Below are positions 28,361 through 38,011 of a stretch of 60,111 bases of DNA, piece by piece. Numbering within the stretch: position 1 is the stretch's first letter; the number at the start of each line of letters is the position of its first letter. The position numbers and the translations under genes are program-made. The notes under the pieces are model-generated. The model was not told the DNA's origin. It made no database searches and was given only the letters and a program-made list of their open reading frames with translations. Location: NCBI GenBank assembly GCA_030431675.1, contig JAUIIV010000007.1, positions 1-60,111 of the forward strand, read 5' to 3'. Origin of the DNA: Gammaproteobacteria bacterium. Its GTDB lineage: Bacteria; Pseudomonadota; Gammaproteobacteria; UBA6186; Azoamicaceae.

Positions 28361-29573
28361 GAAATACTCGCTTTACCTCTGCCAAGGCCTGGCATAATTG
28401 ATCGACATCTTCTTGAGTGTTATACATAGCAAAAGAAGCTCTAGCAGTTCCACTAATACCAATATAATCCATTAAGGGCATGTTGCAGTGATGGCCGGTA
28501 CGTATAGCTACGCCATAATCGTTTACAATAGTGCCTATATCATGTGGATGAATATCGCTTAGCAGAAAACTAATGATAGGTACTTTATTCTGCGCTTGTC
28601 CATAAAAAGTAATTCCATCAACTTTACTTAACTGTTGTTCCGCATATTCTAATAATCCAGCTTCATGCTGAGCAATCTTCTCATGGTCAAGTGCTTGTAA
28701 GTAATCTATAGCTGCACCCCAAGCAATCGAATCAGCAACTGAAGGTGTGCCAGCCTCAAATTTATGTGGGATTTGATTATAGGTTACTTTATCAAATGTT
28801 ACTTGTAAGATCATTTCGCCGCCTCCTTGGTAGGGAGGCATTTGCTCGAGCCAAGATTTCTTCGCATACAGAGCACCAATACCCATTGGCCCAAACATTT
28901 TGTGGCTAGATAGAGTGTAAAAATCACAGTCTAAAGCTTGTACATCAATGTCCACATGCGCTCCTGCCTGAGCACCATCTATAAGTACAGGTACATTATT
29001 AGCGCGAGCTTTGCTAATGATTTCTTTAATGGGATTAATAGTCCCTAAGGCATTAGAAACGTGGGATACTGCTAGCATTTTAGTCTTGCTAGAAAATAGC
29101 TGATCTAATTTAGTCAGGTCAAGCTCGTAGCTATCTGTTAATGGCAAAACCTTTAAGGTTGCACCATGGCGCTCACATGCAAGCTGCCAGGGAACAATAT
29201 TAGAGTGATGCTCGGCACGAGTGATAATGATCTCATCACCAGCATTTAAAAATTGTTGACAGAAGCTGCTGGCAACCAAGTTAACAGCCTCAGTGGTACC
29301 ACGGGTAAATACAATTTCTTGTGGACTTGCAGCATTAATAAATTTTTGTACCTTGTAACGCGCCTGCTCATAAGCTTCAGTCGCATTTTCACTTAGGAAG
29401 TGTACACCACGGTGTACATTAGCATTAATAGTTGCGTAGTATTTATCTAGGGCGTCTATGACCACACGTGGTTTTTGTGTGGTTGCGGCATTGTCTAGAT
29501 ATGCTAGTTGATGTCCTTTTACTTGTGTTTTAAGGATAGGAAAATCTTGGCGTATTTGCTTTATGTAATCCAT
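28347..29573 (-). CDS. sufS: Cysteine desulfurase SufS
   Basis: This 408-residue PLP enzyme takes sulfur from cysteine. PLP-contact segments AEHHSNIVPW, LIDGAQAGAHVDIDVQ and the lysine region TLSSHKMFGPMGIG (Lys near 225) are present, as is the catalytic cysteine loop RTGHHCNMPLMDYIG (near 360). This loop has the group II (SufS) form. The gene starts one base-overlap after sufD and is followed by its partner sufU, giving a complete SUF sulfur-mobilising pair. Confidence 0.95.
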   Translation of the reverse strand: MDYIKQIRQDFPILKTQVKGHQLAYLDNAATTQKPRVVIDALDKYYATINANVHRGVHFLSENATEAYEQARYKVQKFINAASPQEIVFTRGTTEAVNLVASSFCQQFLNAGDEIIITRAEHHSNIVPWQLACERHGATLKVLPLTDSYELDLTKLDQLFSSKTKMLAVSHVSNALGTINPIKEIISKARANNVPVLIDGAQAGAHVDIDVQALDCDFYTLSSHKMFGPMGIGALYAKKSWLEQMPPYQGGGEMILQVTFDKVTYNQIPHKFEAGTPSVADSIAWGAAIDYLQALDHEKIAQHEAGLLEYAEQQLSKVDGITFYGQAQNKVPIISFLLSDIHPHDIGTIVNDYGVAIRTGHHCNMPLMDYIGISGTARASFAMYNTQEDVDQLCQALAEVKRVFHGSR

Positions 29574-30505
29574 TATCGTTCTGCCAATGCGCTATTTACA
29601 AATTCGTGCATTTCCGGTATTTCACAAGTATTAAGTACCGGTTGGATAAATCCAGTAATTAACATCTCAGTTGCGGTATCCAAATCTATTCCTCGGCTAC
29701 GCATGTAAAATAGGGCATTTTGATCTAATTGGCCAGTGCTAGAGCCATGGCTACATTTTACATCATCGTTGTAAATCTCAAGCTCTGGCTTGTTGTTGGC
29801 TTGTGCCTTAGCAGAGCAGAGTAAGTTCTTAATCTGCAAATCCGCAAAAGTTTTGCAAGCGTTAGGGTGTACAGTAATTTTGCCGATAAAATTAGATGCT
29901 GCATTATCCTTAACTACACTGCGCGCTATACTATTACTAGTACATTCTGGATGTAAATGCTCTATATTAAAGCTTACTTCTTGTTTTTCTTTGCCTATTG
30001 GGCATGCTAAGTGTGCTGCTTGACAATGTGCACTTGCTCCTTGCAAGGCAACGTGCAAATCTACTTTGCTAGTGCTGCCACCAAAAGCAAATATGTTCGT
30101 AGCAACTTCACTATTTTCTTGTTGTTTGAATACAGTGGTTGCTTGCTGCGTAATACCATTATCACTGCCAGCATATTGTAGGATACAATGCTTCACTTTA
30201 GCCCCAGCAGCACAATTTATGATGCTATGCATCTCATTTTGTGCTCCAGAATCATCGCTTTGCATGTACTCGACAAGGGTAATTTCAGTATTGGCACCAA
30301 CATTAACAATGGTTTGTAACTTGTTACTGGCAGCCGCACTATTAATGATAATAAGAGGGTAATTTAATTTGCTATTAGCAGGTATATCTAAAGTAAAGCC
30401 ATTGCTATCTACTTTGCTCTGCACCTGCAAATCATTAACTGGCATAGCTTGTCCAGAGTTATCATGCCAGACAAAAGTATATGGCGATTCTAATGCTAGT
30501 CTCAT
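29573..30505 (-). CDS. sufD: SufD Fe-S assembly scaffold subunit
   Basis: This 310-residue protein is the SufD partner of SufBC. The C-terminal beta-helix half is well matched: CTSNSIARSVVKDNAASNFIGKI, NLLCSAKAQANNKPELEIYNDDVKCSHGSSTGQLD and the ending FYMRSRGIDLDTA. It lacks most of the N-terminal helical region found in E. coli SufD (423 residues), so it is a short form. The start codon is well placed 1 base after sufC. Function as a scaffold subunit with SufB and SufC is by family and operon. Confidence 0.92.
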   Translation of the reverse strand: MRLALESPYTFVWHDNSGQAMPVNDLQVQSKVDSNGFTLDIPANSKLNYPLIIINSAAASNKLQTIVNVGANTEITLVEYMQSDDSGAQNEMHSIINCAAGAKVKHCILQYAGSDNGITQQATTVFKQQENSEVATNIFAFGGSTSKVDLHVALQGASAHCQAAHLACPIGKEKQEVSFNIEHLHPECTSNSIARSVVKDNAASNFIGKITVHPNACKTFADLQIKNLLCSAKAQANNKPELEIYNDDVKCSHGSSTGQLDQNALFYMRSRGIDLDTATEMLITGFIQPVLNTCEIPEMHEFVNSALAER

Positions 30506-30506
30506 G

Positions 30507-31265
30507 TTATTCCGCCTGCTCCTTTACCCATGAATAACCTTTCTCTTCAATCTGATGAGGTAGTTCTTTACCGCCGGTAAAAATTAATTTGCCATCCATC
30601 ATTACGTGTACTATATCTGGAGTAACGTAATCAAGTAGTCGTTGATAATGGGTAATTAGTAGAATGCCACGTTCACTATTTCTAAATGAATTTACGCCAT
30701 CAGCTACACTGCGTAGGGCATCAACATCGAGACCTGAGTCAGTCTCATCAAGAATAGCAAGCTTAGGCTCTAGTAATAGCATTTGTAAAATTTCATTACG
30801 TTTTTTCTCGCCACCGGAGAATCCTTCATTAATAGAGCGGTAGAGAAAGTCTTCGTCAATCTGTAACTCTGCCATTTTCTTTTTAACAACTTGTAAAAAC
30901 TCTACGGCATCATACGGTTGTTTGCTTTGTGCCTTACGCACGCCATTTACTGCAGCTTTAAGGAAGGTGACGTTGCTTACCCCAGGGATAGCAACGGGAT
31001 ATTGAAAGCTTAAAAACAATCCTTGTTGCGCGCACTCCTCAGGCTCAGATTCTAGTATATCTTGACCATTAAAGCGGATGCTGCCAGATTTGACTGTATA
31101 GTCTGGATGCCTAGCTAGTACATTAGATAGAGTGGTTTTACCAGATCCATTTGGCCCCATAATTGCATGTGACTCACCTGGTTTGATGGTGAGGTTAAGC
31201 CCGTTAATAATAAGCTTATCCTCTACGGTTACAACTAAATCTTTTACTTCTAATAATGGTGTCAC
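30507..31265 (-). CDS. sufC: SufC Fe-S assembly ATPase
   Basis: This 252-residue ABC-type ATPase energises the SufBCD scaffold and is soluble rather than a transporter. Walker A is GPNGSGKTT (about 37-45), the signature is [13 protein letters not shown], Walker B is [12 protein letters not shown] and the switch is ITHYQRLL. The Tyr in the switch region and the GEKKRNE signature are typical of SufC. It starts with GTG, and that codon overlaps the TGA of sufB by 4 bases. Confidence 0.95.
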   Translation of the reverse strand: MTPLLEVKDLVVTVEDKLIINGLNLTIKPGESHAIMGPNGSGKTTLSNVLARHPDYTVKSGSIRFNGQDILESEPEECAQQGLFLSFQYPVAIPGVSNVTFLKAAVNGVRKAQSKQPYDAVEFLQVVKKKMAELQIDEDFLYRSINEGFSGGEKKRNEILQMLLLEPKLAILDETDSGLDVDALRSVADGVNSFRNSERGILLITHYQRLLDYVTPDIVHVMMDGKLIFTGGKELPHQIEEKGYSWVKEQAE

Positions 31266-32704
31266 CCTATTGCTCCTTCTAAATTAACTTCTAGTAGTTT
31301 TTGTGCCTCAACAGCAAACTCCATTGGAAGTTCTTGAAATACTTGTTTACAAAAACCATTAACAATTAGTGATATCGCATCTTCTTCGCTAATACCGCGT
31401 TGTCTACAATAGAAAAGTTGGTCTTCACTTATCTTGCTGGTGGTAGCTTCGTGTTCAATGTTTGCGGATTGGTTTTTTGCCTTGATATTTGGGAATGTAT
31501 GCGCCGCAGCCTTGTCACCAAGAATTAAAGAGTCGCACTGGGTAAAGTTACGCGAATTCCTTGCTCTTGGGCCTGTATCTACCAAACCACGAAATGTATT
31601 AGAGCTATGTCCAGCAGCGATCCCTTTGGCAATGATAGTGCTAGTAGTGTTGGCACCGATATGAATCATTTTGGTACCGGTATCAGCTTGTTGCAGATTA
31701 TTGGTTAAGGCAACAGAATAAAATTCCCCTTGGCTATTATCACCCATTAATACGCAACTTGGATATTTCCAAGTAATAGCCGAACCCGTCTCTATCTGTG
31801 TCCAAGATATCTTTGAATTTTTACCGCGACACTGGCCACGCTTAGTGACAAAATTATAAATACCGCCTTTACCTTCTTTATCTCCAGGGTACCAATTCTG
31901 GACTGTAGAATACTTAATTTGCGCATTATTTAGCGCTACTAATTCTACCACTGCTGCATGCAGTTGGTTTTCATCACGCATTGGAGCAGAGCAGCCTTCT
32001 AGATAGCTTACGTAACTATCATCTTCTGCGATAATTAATGTGCGCTCGAACTGTCCAGTATTCATAGCGTTGATACGAAAATATGTAGATAGCTCCATTG
32101 GGCAACGTACGCCTTTGGGTACAAAAACAAATGATCCATCAGTGAACACTGCTGAGTTGAGGCATGCAAAGTAGTTATCTGTATATGGTACTACGCTGCC
32201 TAAGTATTGCTGTACAAGGTCGGGGTATTTTTGCACTGCCTCAGAAATAGGGCAGAATATTACCCCAGCAGCCGCTAGATTTTCTTTAAATGTAGTTGCA
32301 ACTGATACGCTATCGAAGACCGCATCAACTGCCACTCCTGCCAGCATCTTTTGCTCATGCAAAGGTATGCCTAGCTTCTCATAGGTGCGCAGAATCTCTG
32401 GGTCTACCTCATCAAGGCTGTTAAGTTTTGGTTTTTGCTTTGGTGCAGAGTAATAGCTTATATCCTGGTAACTAATAGGTGGATGTTGGACTTTAGCCCA
32501 GTTTGGCTCCTTGATGGTTAACCAATGCTCATATGCCTTGAGGCGCCATTCAACCATAAACTCAGGCTCTTGCTTCTTGGCAGAAATCAGTCTGATTGTG
32601 TCTTCATTGAGACCAGGAGGGGCGGAGTCTGACTCTATATCAGTACTGAACCCAGCTGAGTAGCTATTACCTACAAAATCATCAATTTCTGGCTGCTTGC
32701 TCAA
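31262..32704 (-). CDS. sufB: SufB Fe-S cluster scaffold
   Basis: This 480-residue protein has the complete SufB form. It carries AWRL-like [10 protein letters not shown] near the start, [31 protein letters not shown], the cysteine- and charge-rich central section [20 protein letters not shown], and the C-terminal [21 protein letters not shown]. It assembles Fe-S clusters with SufC and SufD, supplying for instance the aconitase encoded later in this window. It is the first gene of the six-gene suf operon. No IscR-type regulator precedes it, and a possible Fur-like site lies just upstream. Confidence 0.95.
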   Translation of the reverse strand: MSKQPEIDDFVGNSYSAGFSTDIESDSAPPGLNEDTIRLISAKKQEPEFMVEWRLKAYEHWLTIKEPNWAKVQHPPISYQDISYYSAPKQKPKLNSLDEVDPEILRTYEKLGIPLHEQKMLAGVAVDAVFDSVSVATTFKENLAAAGVIFCPISEAVQKYPDLVQQYLGSVVPYTDNYFACLNSAVFTDGSFVFVPKGVRCPMELSTYFRINAMNTGQFERTLIIAEDDSYVSYLEGCSAPMRDENQLHAAVVELVALNNAQIKYSTVQNWYPGDKEGKGGIYNFVTKRGQCRGKNSKISWTQIETGSAITWKYPSCVLMGDNSQGEFYSVALTNNLQQADTGTKMIHIGANTTSTIIAKGIAAGHSSNTFRGLVDTGPRARNSRNFTQCDSLILGDKAAAHTFPNIKAKNQSANIEHEATTSKISEDQLFYCRQRGISEEDAISLIVNGFCKQVFQELPMEFAVEAQKLLEVNLEGAIG

Positions 32705-32744
32705 GATGCCTCCACATTAATATAGTTAACTTCCAACCTACCAC

Positions 32745-32768
32745 TAATTATAATGATAACTAATTGTA
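32745..32768 (-). promoter_or_regulatory. Possible -10 and Fur-like site of the suf operon
   Basis: On the minus strand this stretch reads TTATCATTATAATTAG. It holds a perfect TATAAT and partly matches the Fur consensus GATAATGATAATCATTATC (the plus strand has ATAATGATAA). Overlap of an iron box and -10 would fit iron repression of suf, but the second half-site is poor and no good -35 is seen. Confidence 0.35.
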
Positions 32769-32884
32769 GGGACTAGATTGTAGCATTTGCCCCATAGCAG
32801 TGCAAAACGTCAATTATTTGAATTTTAGGGTCAAGAAAGTCGCGCATTTGTCGATAAGTAATATAGACATACTAGGAATAATCG

Positions 32885-33787
32885 ATGTTAGTGCGTAGAT
32901 ATAAAACAATACTCTTCTTATGGTTGTTATGTGCCAGCACTGTGTTTGCAGAGGGTGGATATCAGCTGCAGCATCGGGCTAAATTTAATAGTAATGTAAA
33001 GGGTATCTATATTACCCAGGAAACTATGGAAGATAGGGACTATCTAGAATACTTGATACAACGCTCGCGTGAATGTGGCATAAACACATTTATAATTGAT
33101 TTGAATAGAGTTACTAAAACATATGAAAAAAACTTAATTTTAGTACGTAATGCCGGCATCAGATATGTTGCGCGAGTAGTGGTTTTTCCTTTAGGCGGTA
33201 ATAAACAAAATGTAAGTTCTGAAGCATATTGGACTGCACGCTTTAGATTAGTAGATGCGGCAATTAGACTAGGTGCTGAAGAGATCCAATTAGATTATAT
33301 ACGCTATGAGGCAAGTACTAAGCCTTCTGCTAAGAATAAGCATGATGTACATAAAGTAATCAAATGGTTTAAACAACAAATAGGTACACGCGCTAAATTA
33401 CAAGTAGATGTATTTGGTGAAGCGGCATTTAGAGAATCAACCAGTATAGGACAACATTTGCCAACATTTGCTGAGAGTGTAGATGTAGTATGTCCTATGT
33501 TATATCCATCTCACTTTGAGCCATATCAAGAGCATGCACGCAAACCTTATGATATAGTCTATAAAGCCATAAGTTCACTGCAGGGCCAGTTCAAGCGCCG
33601 TACACCATTTAGGGTCTACGTGTATGTTGAGCTTAGTAACTATAGACATAAAATGAGTGAAGAATTGCTTGTCGGATATTTTCATAGCCAAGTAAAAGCG
33701 GTTGAGGATGCAGGAGCCGATGGTTGGTATGTGTGGAGCGCCGGTAACAAGTATGATCGGCTATTTAGTATCCTGTCTAAAAAATAA
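32885..33787 (+). CDS. Exported glycoside-hydrolase-like protein (DUF4015)
   Basis: This 300-residue protein has a signal peptide (ending CASTVFAEGG). Its body fits the GHL-type TIM barrel DUF4015: VKGIYITQETMEDRDYLEYL, NTFIIDLNR, YVARVVVFPLGG, EEIQLDYIRYEAS, LQVDVFGEAAF, VDVVCPMLYPSHF and DGWYVWSAGN at the end. Putative catalytic acids are Asp in LDYIRY and LQVDVFG. The substrate is unknown; an envelope or host glycan is an inference. AGGA precedes the ATG. It is divergent from suf with about 180 bases between. Confidence 0.82.
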   Translation: MLVRRYKTILFLWLLCASTVFAEGGYQLQHRAKFNSNVKGIYITQETMEDRDYLEYLIQRSRECGINTFIIDLNRVTKTYEKNLILVRNAGIRYVARVVVFPLGGNKQNVSSEAYWTARFRLVDAAIRLGAEEIQLDYIRYEASTKPSAKNKHDVHKVIKWFKQQIGTRAKLQVDVFGEAAFRESTSIGQHLPTFAESVDVVCPMLYPSHFEPYQEHARKPYDIVYKAISSLQGQFKRRTPFRVYVYVELSNYRHKMSEELLVGYFHSQVKAVEDAGADGWYVWSAGNKYDRLFSILSKK

Positions 33788-33866
33788 ACAATATACAGCC
33801 TTGCAGAACAAAAAGTTAGCATATAGTATACTTTGCTCAATTTATAGTATTAGGCTTAAGTTTTAA

Positions 33867-34841
33867 ATGCCCAGAACAGAAGTTAAAAACTGTAATATTA
33901 ACTGCACTTGGGAGTTTCCTCCGTTAAGCGGCGGCCCGCATAAAGCCATTGTTGCTGACAAAGGCAGCAAAGTTAATGAAAGCAATAAAAAAATAATTAA
34001 AAAAAGACCAGATTTAGATTCTTTAGGTACGAATCTGCGCAGTAGACTATTACCTGCTGTAAAATCAAGGACGTACACGCCGAAGTCTACTCGAGATCTT
34101 GCAAAATATAGCGAGCTAATTCAAGTTAATATTCTAGGGATGATGGCGCGCTATTTTATAAGAGTTGGTCATATTAGTGTGTTAGATGCTGGGTGCGGTC
34201 AAGCTATATTTTGTGAAGAAGTGCTAAGTGCTATGCGTGATAAGTTACGAGCGGTATATGGTATTTCAATTGATGACTCTAGGCAAGCAGCACAGTTACA
34301 GGACCGAGAACCCAAGTTTACTTTTATCCACAATTCTGTAGAAAACGTATTGCCAATGTTTAGAGCAAATAAAGTGGACTTGATTTTTGATATATTTGGG
34401 CCTGCAACGTATGGCAAAGATATAATACAAGTCCTGCGTCTTTACTATGAGCATTTAAGCATAGGTGGTAAGGCGTTTATTTTTCTTGGATCATGCTTTG
34501 ATATCAATGGCAGTCGAACACCAGATGTGGAGATATCATTTTGTACTGCTCGTGGTAACTTTACTTATCCAGAGTATATCTTTTATGGACTTAATAGATT
34601 ATGTCCCAAAATATTTCAGCTTAGTCATGCAGATAATTTAGATGCAAGTAGAGTGCTGGTCTTATGTAAGATGCAGCAAGAATTTCCGATTGAGGATTAT
34701 AGTCTAGATTACTCTCCATACGTAGGCTTCTCATTGCGCGCATGCAACAAGAATGCACAAGAGTTGGTGGATGAAGGAGCTGGCATGCCCAGGGAAGTAA
34801 AAATTAAAGTTACAAAGTTGTCTCTTCAACACCGTGCGTAG
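33867..34841 (+). CDS. SAM-dependent methyltransferase-like protein
   Basis: This 324-residue soluble protein has a Rossmann-type SAM site in its second third: HISVLDAGCGQA (motif I, near residue 105), YGISIDDS (motif II) and VDLIFDIFGPATYGKD (motif IV-like). The N-terminal 90 residues are basic and probably disordered; the C-terminal region (from DNLDASRVLVL) is distinctive. The target is unknown. Legionella-type bacteria often encode such lone methyltransferases. The ribosome site before the first ATG is weak. Confidence 0.65.
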   Translation: MPRTEVKNCNINCTWEFPPLSGGPHKAIVADKGSKVNESNKKIIKKRPDLDSLGTNLRSRLLPAVKSRTYTPKSTRDLAKYSELIQVNILGMMARYFIRVGHISVLDAGCGQAIFCEEVLSAMRDKLRAVYGISIDDSRQAAQLQDREPKFTFIHNSVENVLPMFRANKVDLIFDIFGPATYGKDIIQVLRLYYEHLSIGGKAFIFLGSCFDINGSRTPDVEISFCTARGNFTYPEYIFYGLNRLCPKIFQLSHADNLDASRVLVLCKMQQEFPIEDYSLDYSPYVGFSLRACNKNAQELVDEGAGMPREVKIKVTKLSLQHRA

Positions 34842-34873
34842 TTATACTATATTTACAAAGCTAATAACTATAA

Positions 34874-35932
34874 TTATGGATGATTGTGGCTAATTACGCT
34901 ATTAGATTTATGCAATGCGTTTACAAATGCAAGCATAATTTGTTCTTCAGTAAAAACACTTCTAGCTAGTTCTTTACCATTATCTGCAATTGCTTGAGCC
35001 TCGATTGGATGACGCTCAGCCCATACGATATTTTGCTCTATATTAGAGAAATCTTTTGCTACGGGTATATAATGTACCCATGGTTGCAGCATGTCATAGT
35101 ACCATTGTACTTCATTTGAATCATGCTTCATTAGAATGCTATTTGAGTACAATATCCATGCCATTCTTGAGTAACAGCATGAATTACCATCTATAGAGAG
35201 TAAATATTTATATGCAAGTGCGTCTGCAGGAGGTACACTTGCAGTTAATTGGTAATGCTCGGCAAACTCTGGAGCAAATGAGGTTGTCTGGGCATAACTT
35301 GTAAATTCTGCATCTATAAAGTCCTTGTTCTTTGCAAAATCTATGAGATGCTTACGATGGAAGTTTGTGTCATCTGCTTCTTTGGGCTTTTTTCCAGTAG
35401 CTGCGCCACGCCAAAATACAATAGGTGATTTGTTTTTCCAGGGGTATGTTGCACATGCCGCGTCTATTTGTAAAAACAATTCACTATAACCATGCATTGC
35501 ATCAATATCTGGGATCAAGATGATTTTGTTACTAGCTGCTAATCCCCTTGTAGTAGCAAATGCTAGAGCTGGATAACCAATATCATCACGAAATGCGTCA
35601 TTAAAACTAAGAAAATAGTCTCCATTGGGTAAAACATACTCTTTTTGAGTTTTTTTAATAAATTGCGATACTTTATTGAGTCGGTGTTGATTAATTATAT
35701 TCGGTGTGTGATATATTTTGACTTGATTATCTTTGATATGTAGGATAACCGCATTATGATCCATGCCATTAGTATATAGAATATTTGCTAATTGAGGGTG
35801 AAATTCACCTAGAGTTGTCTCTGTAATGTAGGAAACATATTTTGGGTGGGTGTAGGTTATAGTATAGTAACTTACAAATACTAAGACAGAAATGATAAAT
35901 AGAATAATTAGGGTAGAGGTCTTGGTATTCAC
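34874..35932 (-). CDS. Glycosyltransferase family 90 (CAP10/LPS-modifying) protein
   Basis: This 352-residue protein has an N-terminal membrane anchor (residues 8-27) and a GT90 domain: SPIVFWRGAATGKK (near residue 165), LAYKYLLSIDGNSCCYSRMAW, SNSILMKHDSNEVQWYYDMLQPWVHYIPV and WAERHPIEAQAIADNGKELA. GT90 enzymes transfer xylose or glucose; examples are fungal CAP10 and animal POGLUT. Bacterial members modify LPS. It is therefore probably a membrane-bound envelope glycosyltransferase. A fragment of a second copy lies just upstream (35942-36016). Confidence 0.85.
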   Translation of the reverse strand: MNTKTSTLIILFIISVLVFVSYYTITYTHPKYVSYITETTLGEFHPQLANILYTNGMDHNAVILHIKDNQVKIYHTPNIINQHRLNKVSQFIKKTQKEYVLPNGDYFLSFNDAFRDDIGYPALAFATTRGLAASNKIILIPDIDAMHGYSELFLQIDAACATYPWKNKSPIVFWRGAATGKKPKEADDTNFHRKHLIDFAKNKDFIDAEFTSYAQTTSFAPEFAEHYQLTASVPPADALAYKYLLSIDGNSCCYSRMAWILYSNSILMKHDSNEVQWYYDMLQPWVHYIPVAKDFSNIEQNIVWAERHPIEAQAIADNGKELARSVFTEEQIMLAFVNALHKSNSVISHNHP

Positions 35933-35941
35933 TATGGGTTC

Positions 35942-36016
35942 CTAATGTTCTAAAGTGATTATTTTTATCGCATGATTAGATTTATGCATAGCATCAATAA
36001 ACTCTAGCATTATTTG
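35942..36016 (-). pseudogene. C-terminal fragment of a second GT90 gene
   Basis: Read on the minus strand the fragment gives QIMLEFIDAMHKSNHAIKII and a stop. It is clearly homologous to the end of the intact neighbour (EEQIMLAFVNALHKSNSVI). It has no start and is preceded in frame by a TAA, so only about 24 codons remain. A tandem GT90 pair existed here and one member was lost. Confidence 0.7.
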
Positions 36017-36048
36017 TTACAGTCTCAAGGCTTAAGAAGATTGATAAG

Positions 36049-37293
36049 TTACAACTTTTGGATAACAAACATCTCTCCTAGAATTTCTGCTTCATTGTCA
36101 TGACGCAAAGTCACAGTAGAGTGTGAAAGAACTTTAAAGCCATGTTCTGAACTTTGTCTTTGTATATATACCTTAGAGTGCGCAAATCTACCGCTGGTTT
36201 GTAACTTTAAATCTCCAGCTGACAACTGTTCAACAGTAAAAGCAAATAAGCCCCCATCTACTAGTCCACTACTAACTAACGAAAAGATATTGTGTAAATC
36301 ACCTATATATACAAATACATCTGCTGCTAGAGCAATATCAAAATATTTTAGGCCCGCACCCGGAATATTCTGGTTGACATCTCCACAGCAAAGGCTATCG
36401 TAGGCTTGGCTAGATAAGGCATGTTGTAGCATCTCATATGATAAATCAATGCCAGACATGTAGACTGCTAGATCTCTAAAATAAACACCACAAAGTCCTG
36501 TACCACAGCCTATATCTAATACGCGTTGTTGTCCCTTGTTGATGGGCAATTGTTCTCCAACGGCTTGGCGTAGAAGGGATGGTACTTTGTAATTTAGCTT
36601 ATCACTAACGTGTTTATTGTAGTAGGACGCATATTGATCAAATAACTCTTGTACGTATTGTCGTGGTGATTCTGTTCCACTTTCTTGTTGTAACGCATTA
36701 ATCATATGTTGCGCAGTTGGATTATCTGGATTGAGTTGTAATGACTTAGTAAAATGCTCTAAAGCTTTTTGTTGTTGATTATCGCGCAAGTATAAAACTG
36801 CAAGGTTATGTTGCCATTCACTGCGCTCAGGCGAGAGATTTACTGCTTTAATATATTGGTCTATTGCCTTCTCTGGCATACCTACTTCGAGATAGGCTTG
36901 TGCCAGGTGTCCTTGTAGTTCAGCAAATTCTGGTTGGCGGCCGGCAGCCTTTTCTAACCAAGGTAGGGCATCTGTATAATTACCTTCACTGACATAAGTC
37001 ATAGCTAGGTTAACTTGAATGTCTGGGTGGTTTGGGTTTATCTCTAGGGCCGCAATATAGTGGCTAATTGCTTGAGATAGTTGCTCACGCTTGATAAAGC
37101 AATTAGCTAAATTATAATGAGCTTCCCAGCTTTGGGGGCCTAAACGGATTGCTTTCTCAAATATTGGTATAGCATCGTTTAGGCGCCCTTGTTTGTAGTA
37201 GATGCAGCCAAGACTATTATACAACGCAGGGTTGTTTGGATCTTGGCGTAGAGCTGCTTGTACAGCTGCTAATGGATCAGCTGGCTGGTTCAA
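36049..37293 (-). CDS. TPR-repeat protein with a methyltransferase domain
   Basis: This 414-residue protein has at least five tetratricopeptide repeats in its first 200 residues (for example PALYNSLGCIYYKQGRLNDA, WEAHYNLANCFIKREQLSQA, WQHNLAVLYLRDNQQQKALE). A class I methyltransferase domain follows from about residue 245 (RVLDIGCGTGLCGVYFRDL, YMSGIDLSYEML). Such fusions methylate unknown protein or small-molecule targets recruited by the TPRs. Its start overlaps the FKBP gene by 17 bases and it is the last member of the acnA-fumC unit. Confidence 0.87.
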   Translation of the reverse strand: MNQPADPLAAVQAALRQDPNNPALYNSLGCIYYKQGRLNDAIPIFEKAIRLGPQSWEAHYNLANCFIKREQLSQAISHYIAALEINPNHPDIQVNLAMTYVSEGNYTDALPWLEKAAGRQPEFAELQGHLAQAYLEVGMPEKAIDQYIKAVNLSPERSEWQHNLAVLYLRDNQQQKALEHFTKSLQLNPDNPTAQHMINALQQESGTESPRQYVQELFDQYASYYNKHVSDKLNYKVPSLLRQAVGEQLPINKGQQRVLDIGCGTGLCGVYFRDLAVYMSGIDLSYEMLQHALSSQAYDSLCCGDVNQNIPGAGLKYFDIALAADVFVYIGDLHNIFSLVSSGLVDGGLFAFTVEQLSAGDLKLQTSGRFAHSKVYIQRQSSEHGFKVLSHSTVTLRHDNEAEILGEMFVIQKL

Positions 37294-37981
37294 CGTCTAC
37301 CAATTCTATTTCAAAAATAAGAGTTGAGTTTGGACCAATTACGTTACCAGCACCTTGCTCACCATAGGCAAGTTGTGGTGGCACATAGATTTTCCATTTC
37401 GCACCTGGTTGCATCATTTTTAAAGCTTCTTGCCAACCTGGGATTAGCCTATCTAAGGGTAGTGTAGCTGCTTGTTTGTTTCTGTAACTGCTATCAAATT
37501 CAGTTCCATCTAGTAGGGTACCACGGTAATTAACAATTACATTATCGCCATTTTTGGGACTAGTGCCTTTACCAGTAGACAGTACTTCATATTGCAGTCC
37601 ACTATTTGTAGTTTTAACACTTGGTTTTTGGGCATTTGTTTTCATAAACTTTTCGCCCTCAGCTAGGTTGGCAACAGCGGCCTTTTTCTCTTTCTCAATC
37701 ATAGCGGTAATATGTTTCTCCTGAAAAGCTGATATTGTGTCTTGCATTTCTTGATCACTTAAAGCGGGCTGCTTTTTTTGCATTTGGTCAGTTAAGCCTT
37801 GCGCAAATTGTGCAGGGTTTATTTGAATATCTTGACTCTGAAAATTCTCTGCGGTTTTTACGCCTAGACTATAGCTAAGTTTGTCTATATCTGATGTAGG
37901 TGCCTTATCTGCAGCAAATGCGGATGGTGCATTTAATACTGCAAAAGTAAGCAACAGTGAAATTTTTTGCATATTACGCAT
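37277..37981 (-). CDS. Mip-like FKBP-type peptidyl-prolyl isomerase
   Basis: This 234-residue exported protein has a signal peptide (MRNMQKISLLLTFAVLNAPSAFAAD) and an N-terminal helical dimer region with LSYSLGVKTAENFQSQ. The C-terminal FKBP domain has GDNVIVNYRGTLLDGTEFDSSY, LPLDRLIPGWQEALKMMQPG and VPPQLAYGEQGAG. This is the architecture of Mip/FkpA, which folds or isomerises proteins in the periplasm or on the surface; Legionella Mip aids host-cell infection. AAGGAAA precedes the first ATG. It lies 30 bases after fumC. Confidence 0.92.
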   Translation of the reverse strand: MRNMQKISLLLTFAVLNAPSAFAADKAPTSDIDKLSYSLGVKTAENFQSQDIQINPAQFAQGLTDQMQKKQPALSDQEMQDTISAFQEKHITAMIEKEKKAAVANLAEGEKFMKTNAQKPSVKTTNSGLQYEVLSTGKGTSPKNGDNVIVNYRGTLLDGTEFDSSYRNKQAATLPLDRLIPGWQEALKMMQPGAKWKIYVPPQLAYGEQGAGNVIGPNSTLIFEIELVDVEPAS

Positions 37982-38011
37982 AAAGTGTTTCCTTAAGTTC
38001 TTTGGGTGATA

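Noticed and set aside
36048..36055. GTTGTAAC cores (also near 21296, 36690 and 45635) as Ter sites for the Tus-like protein
   Set aside because: The eight-base core is expected about twice by chance in 60 kb, and none of the copies shows the flanking AGNATG...TAA parts of known Ter sites.
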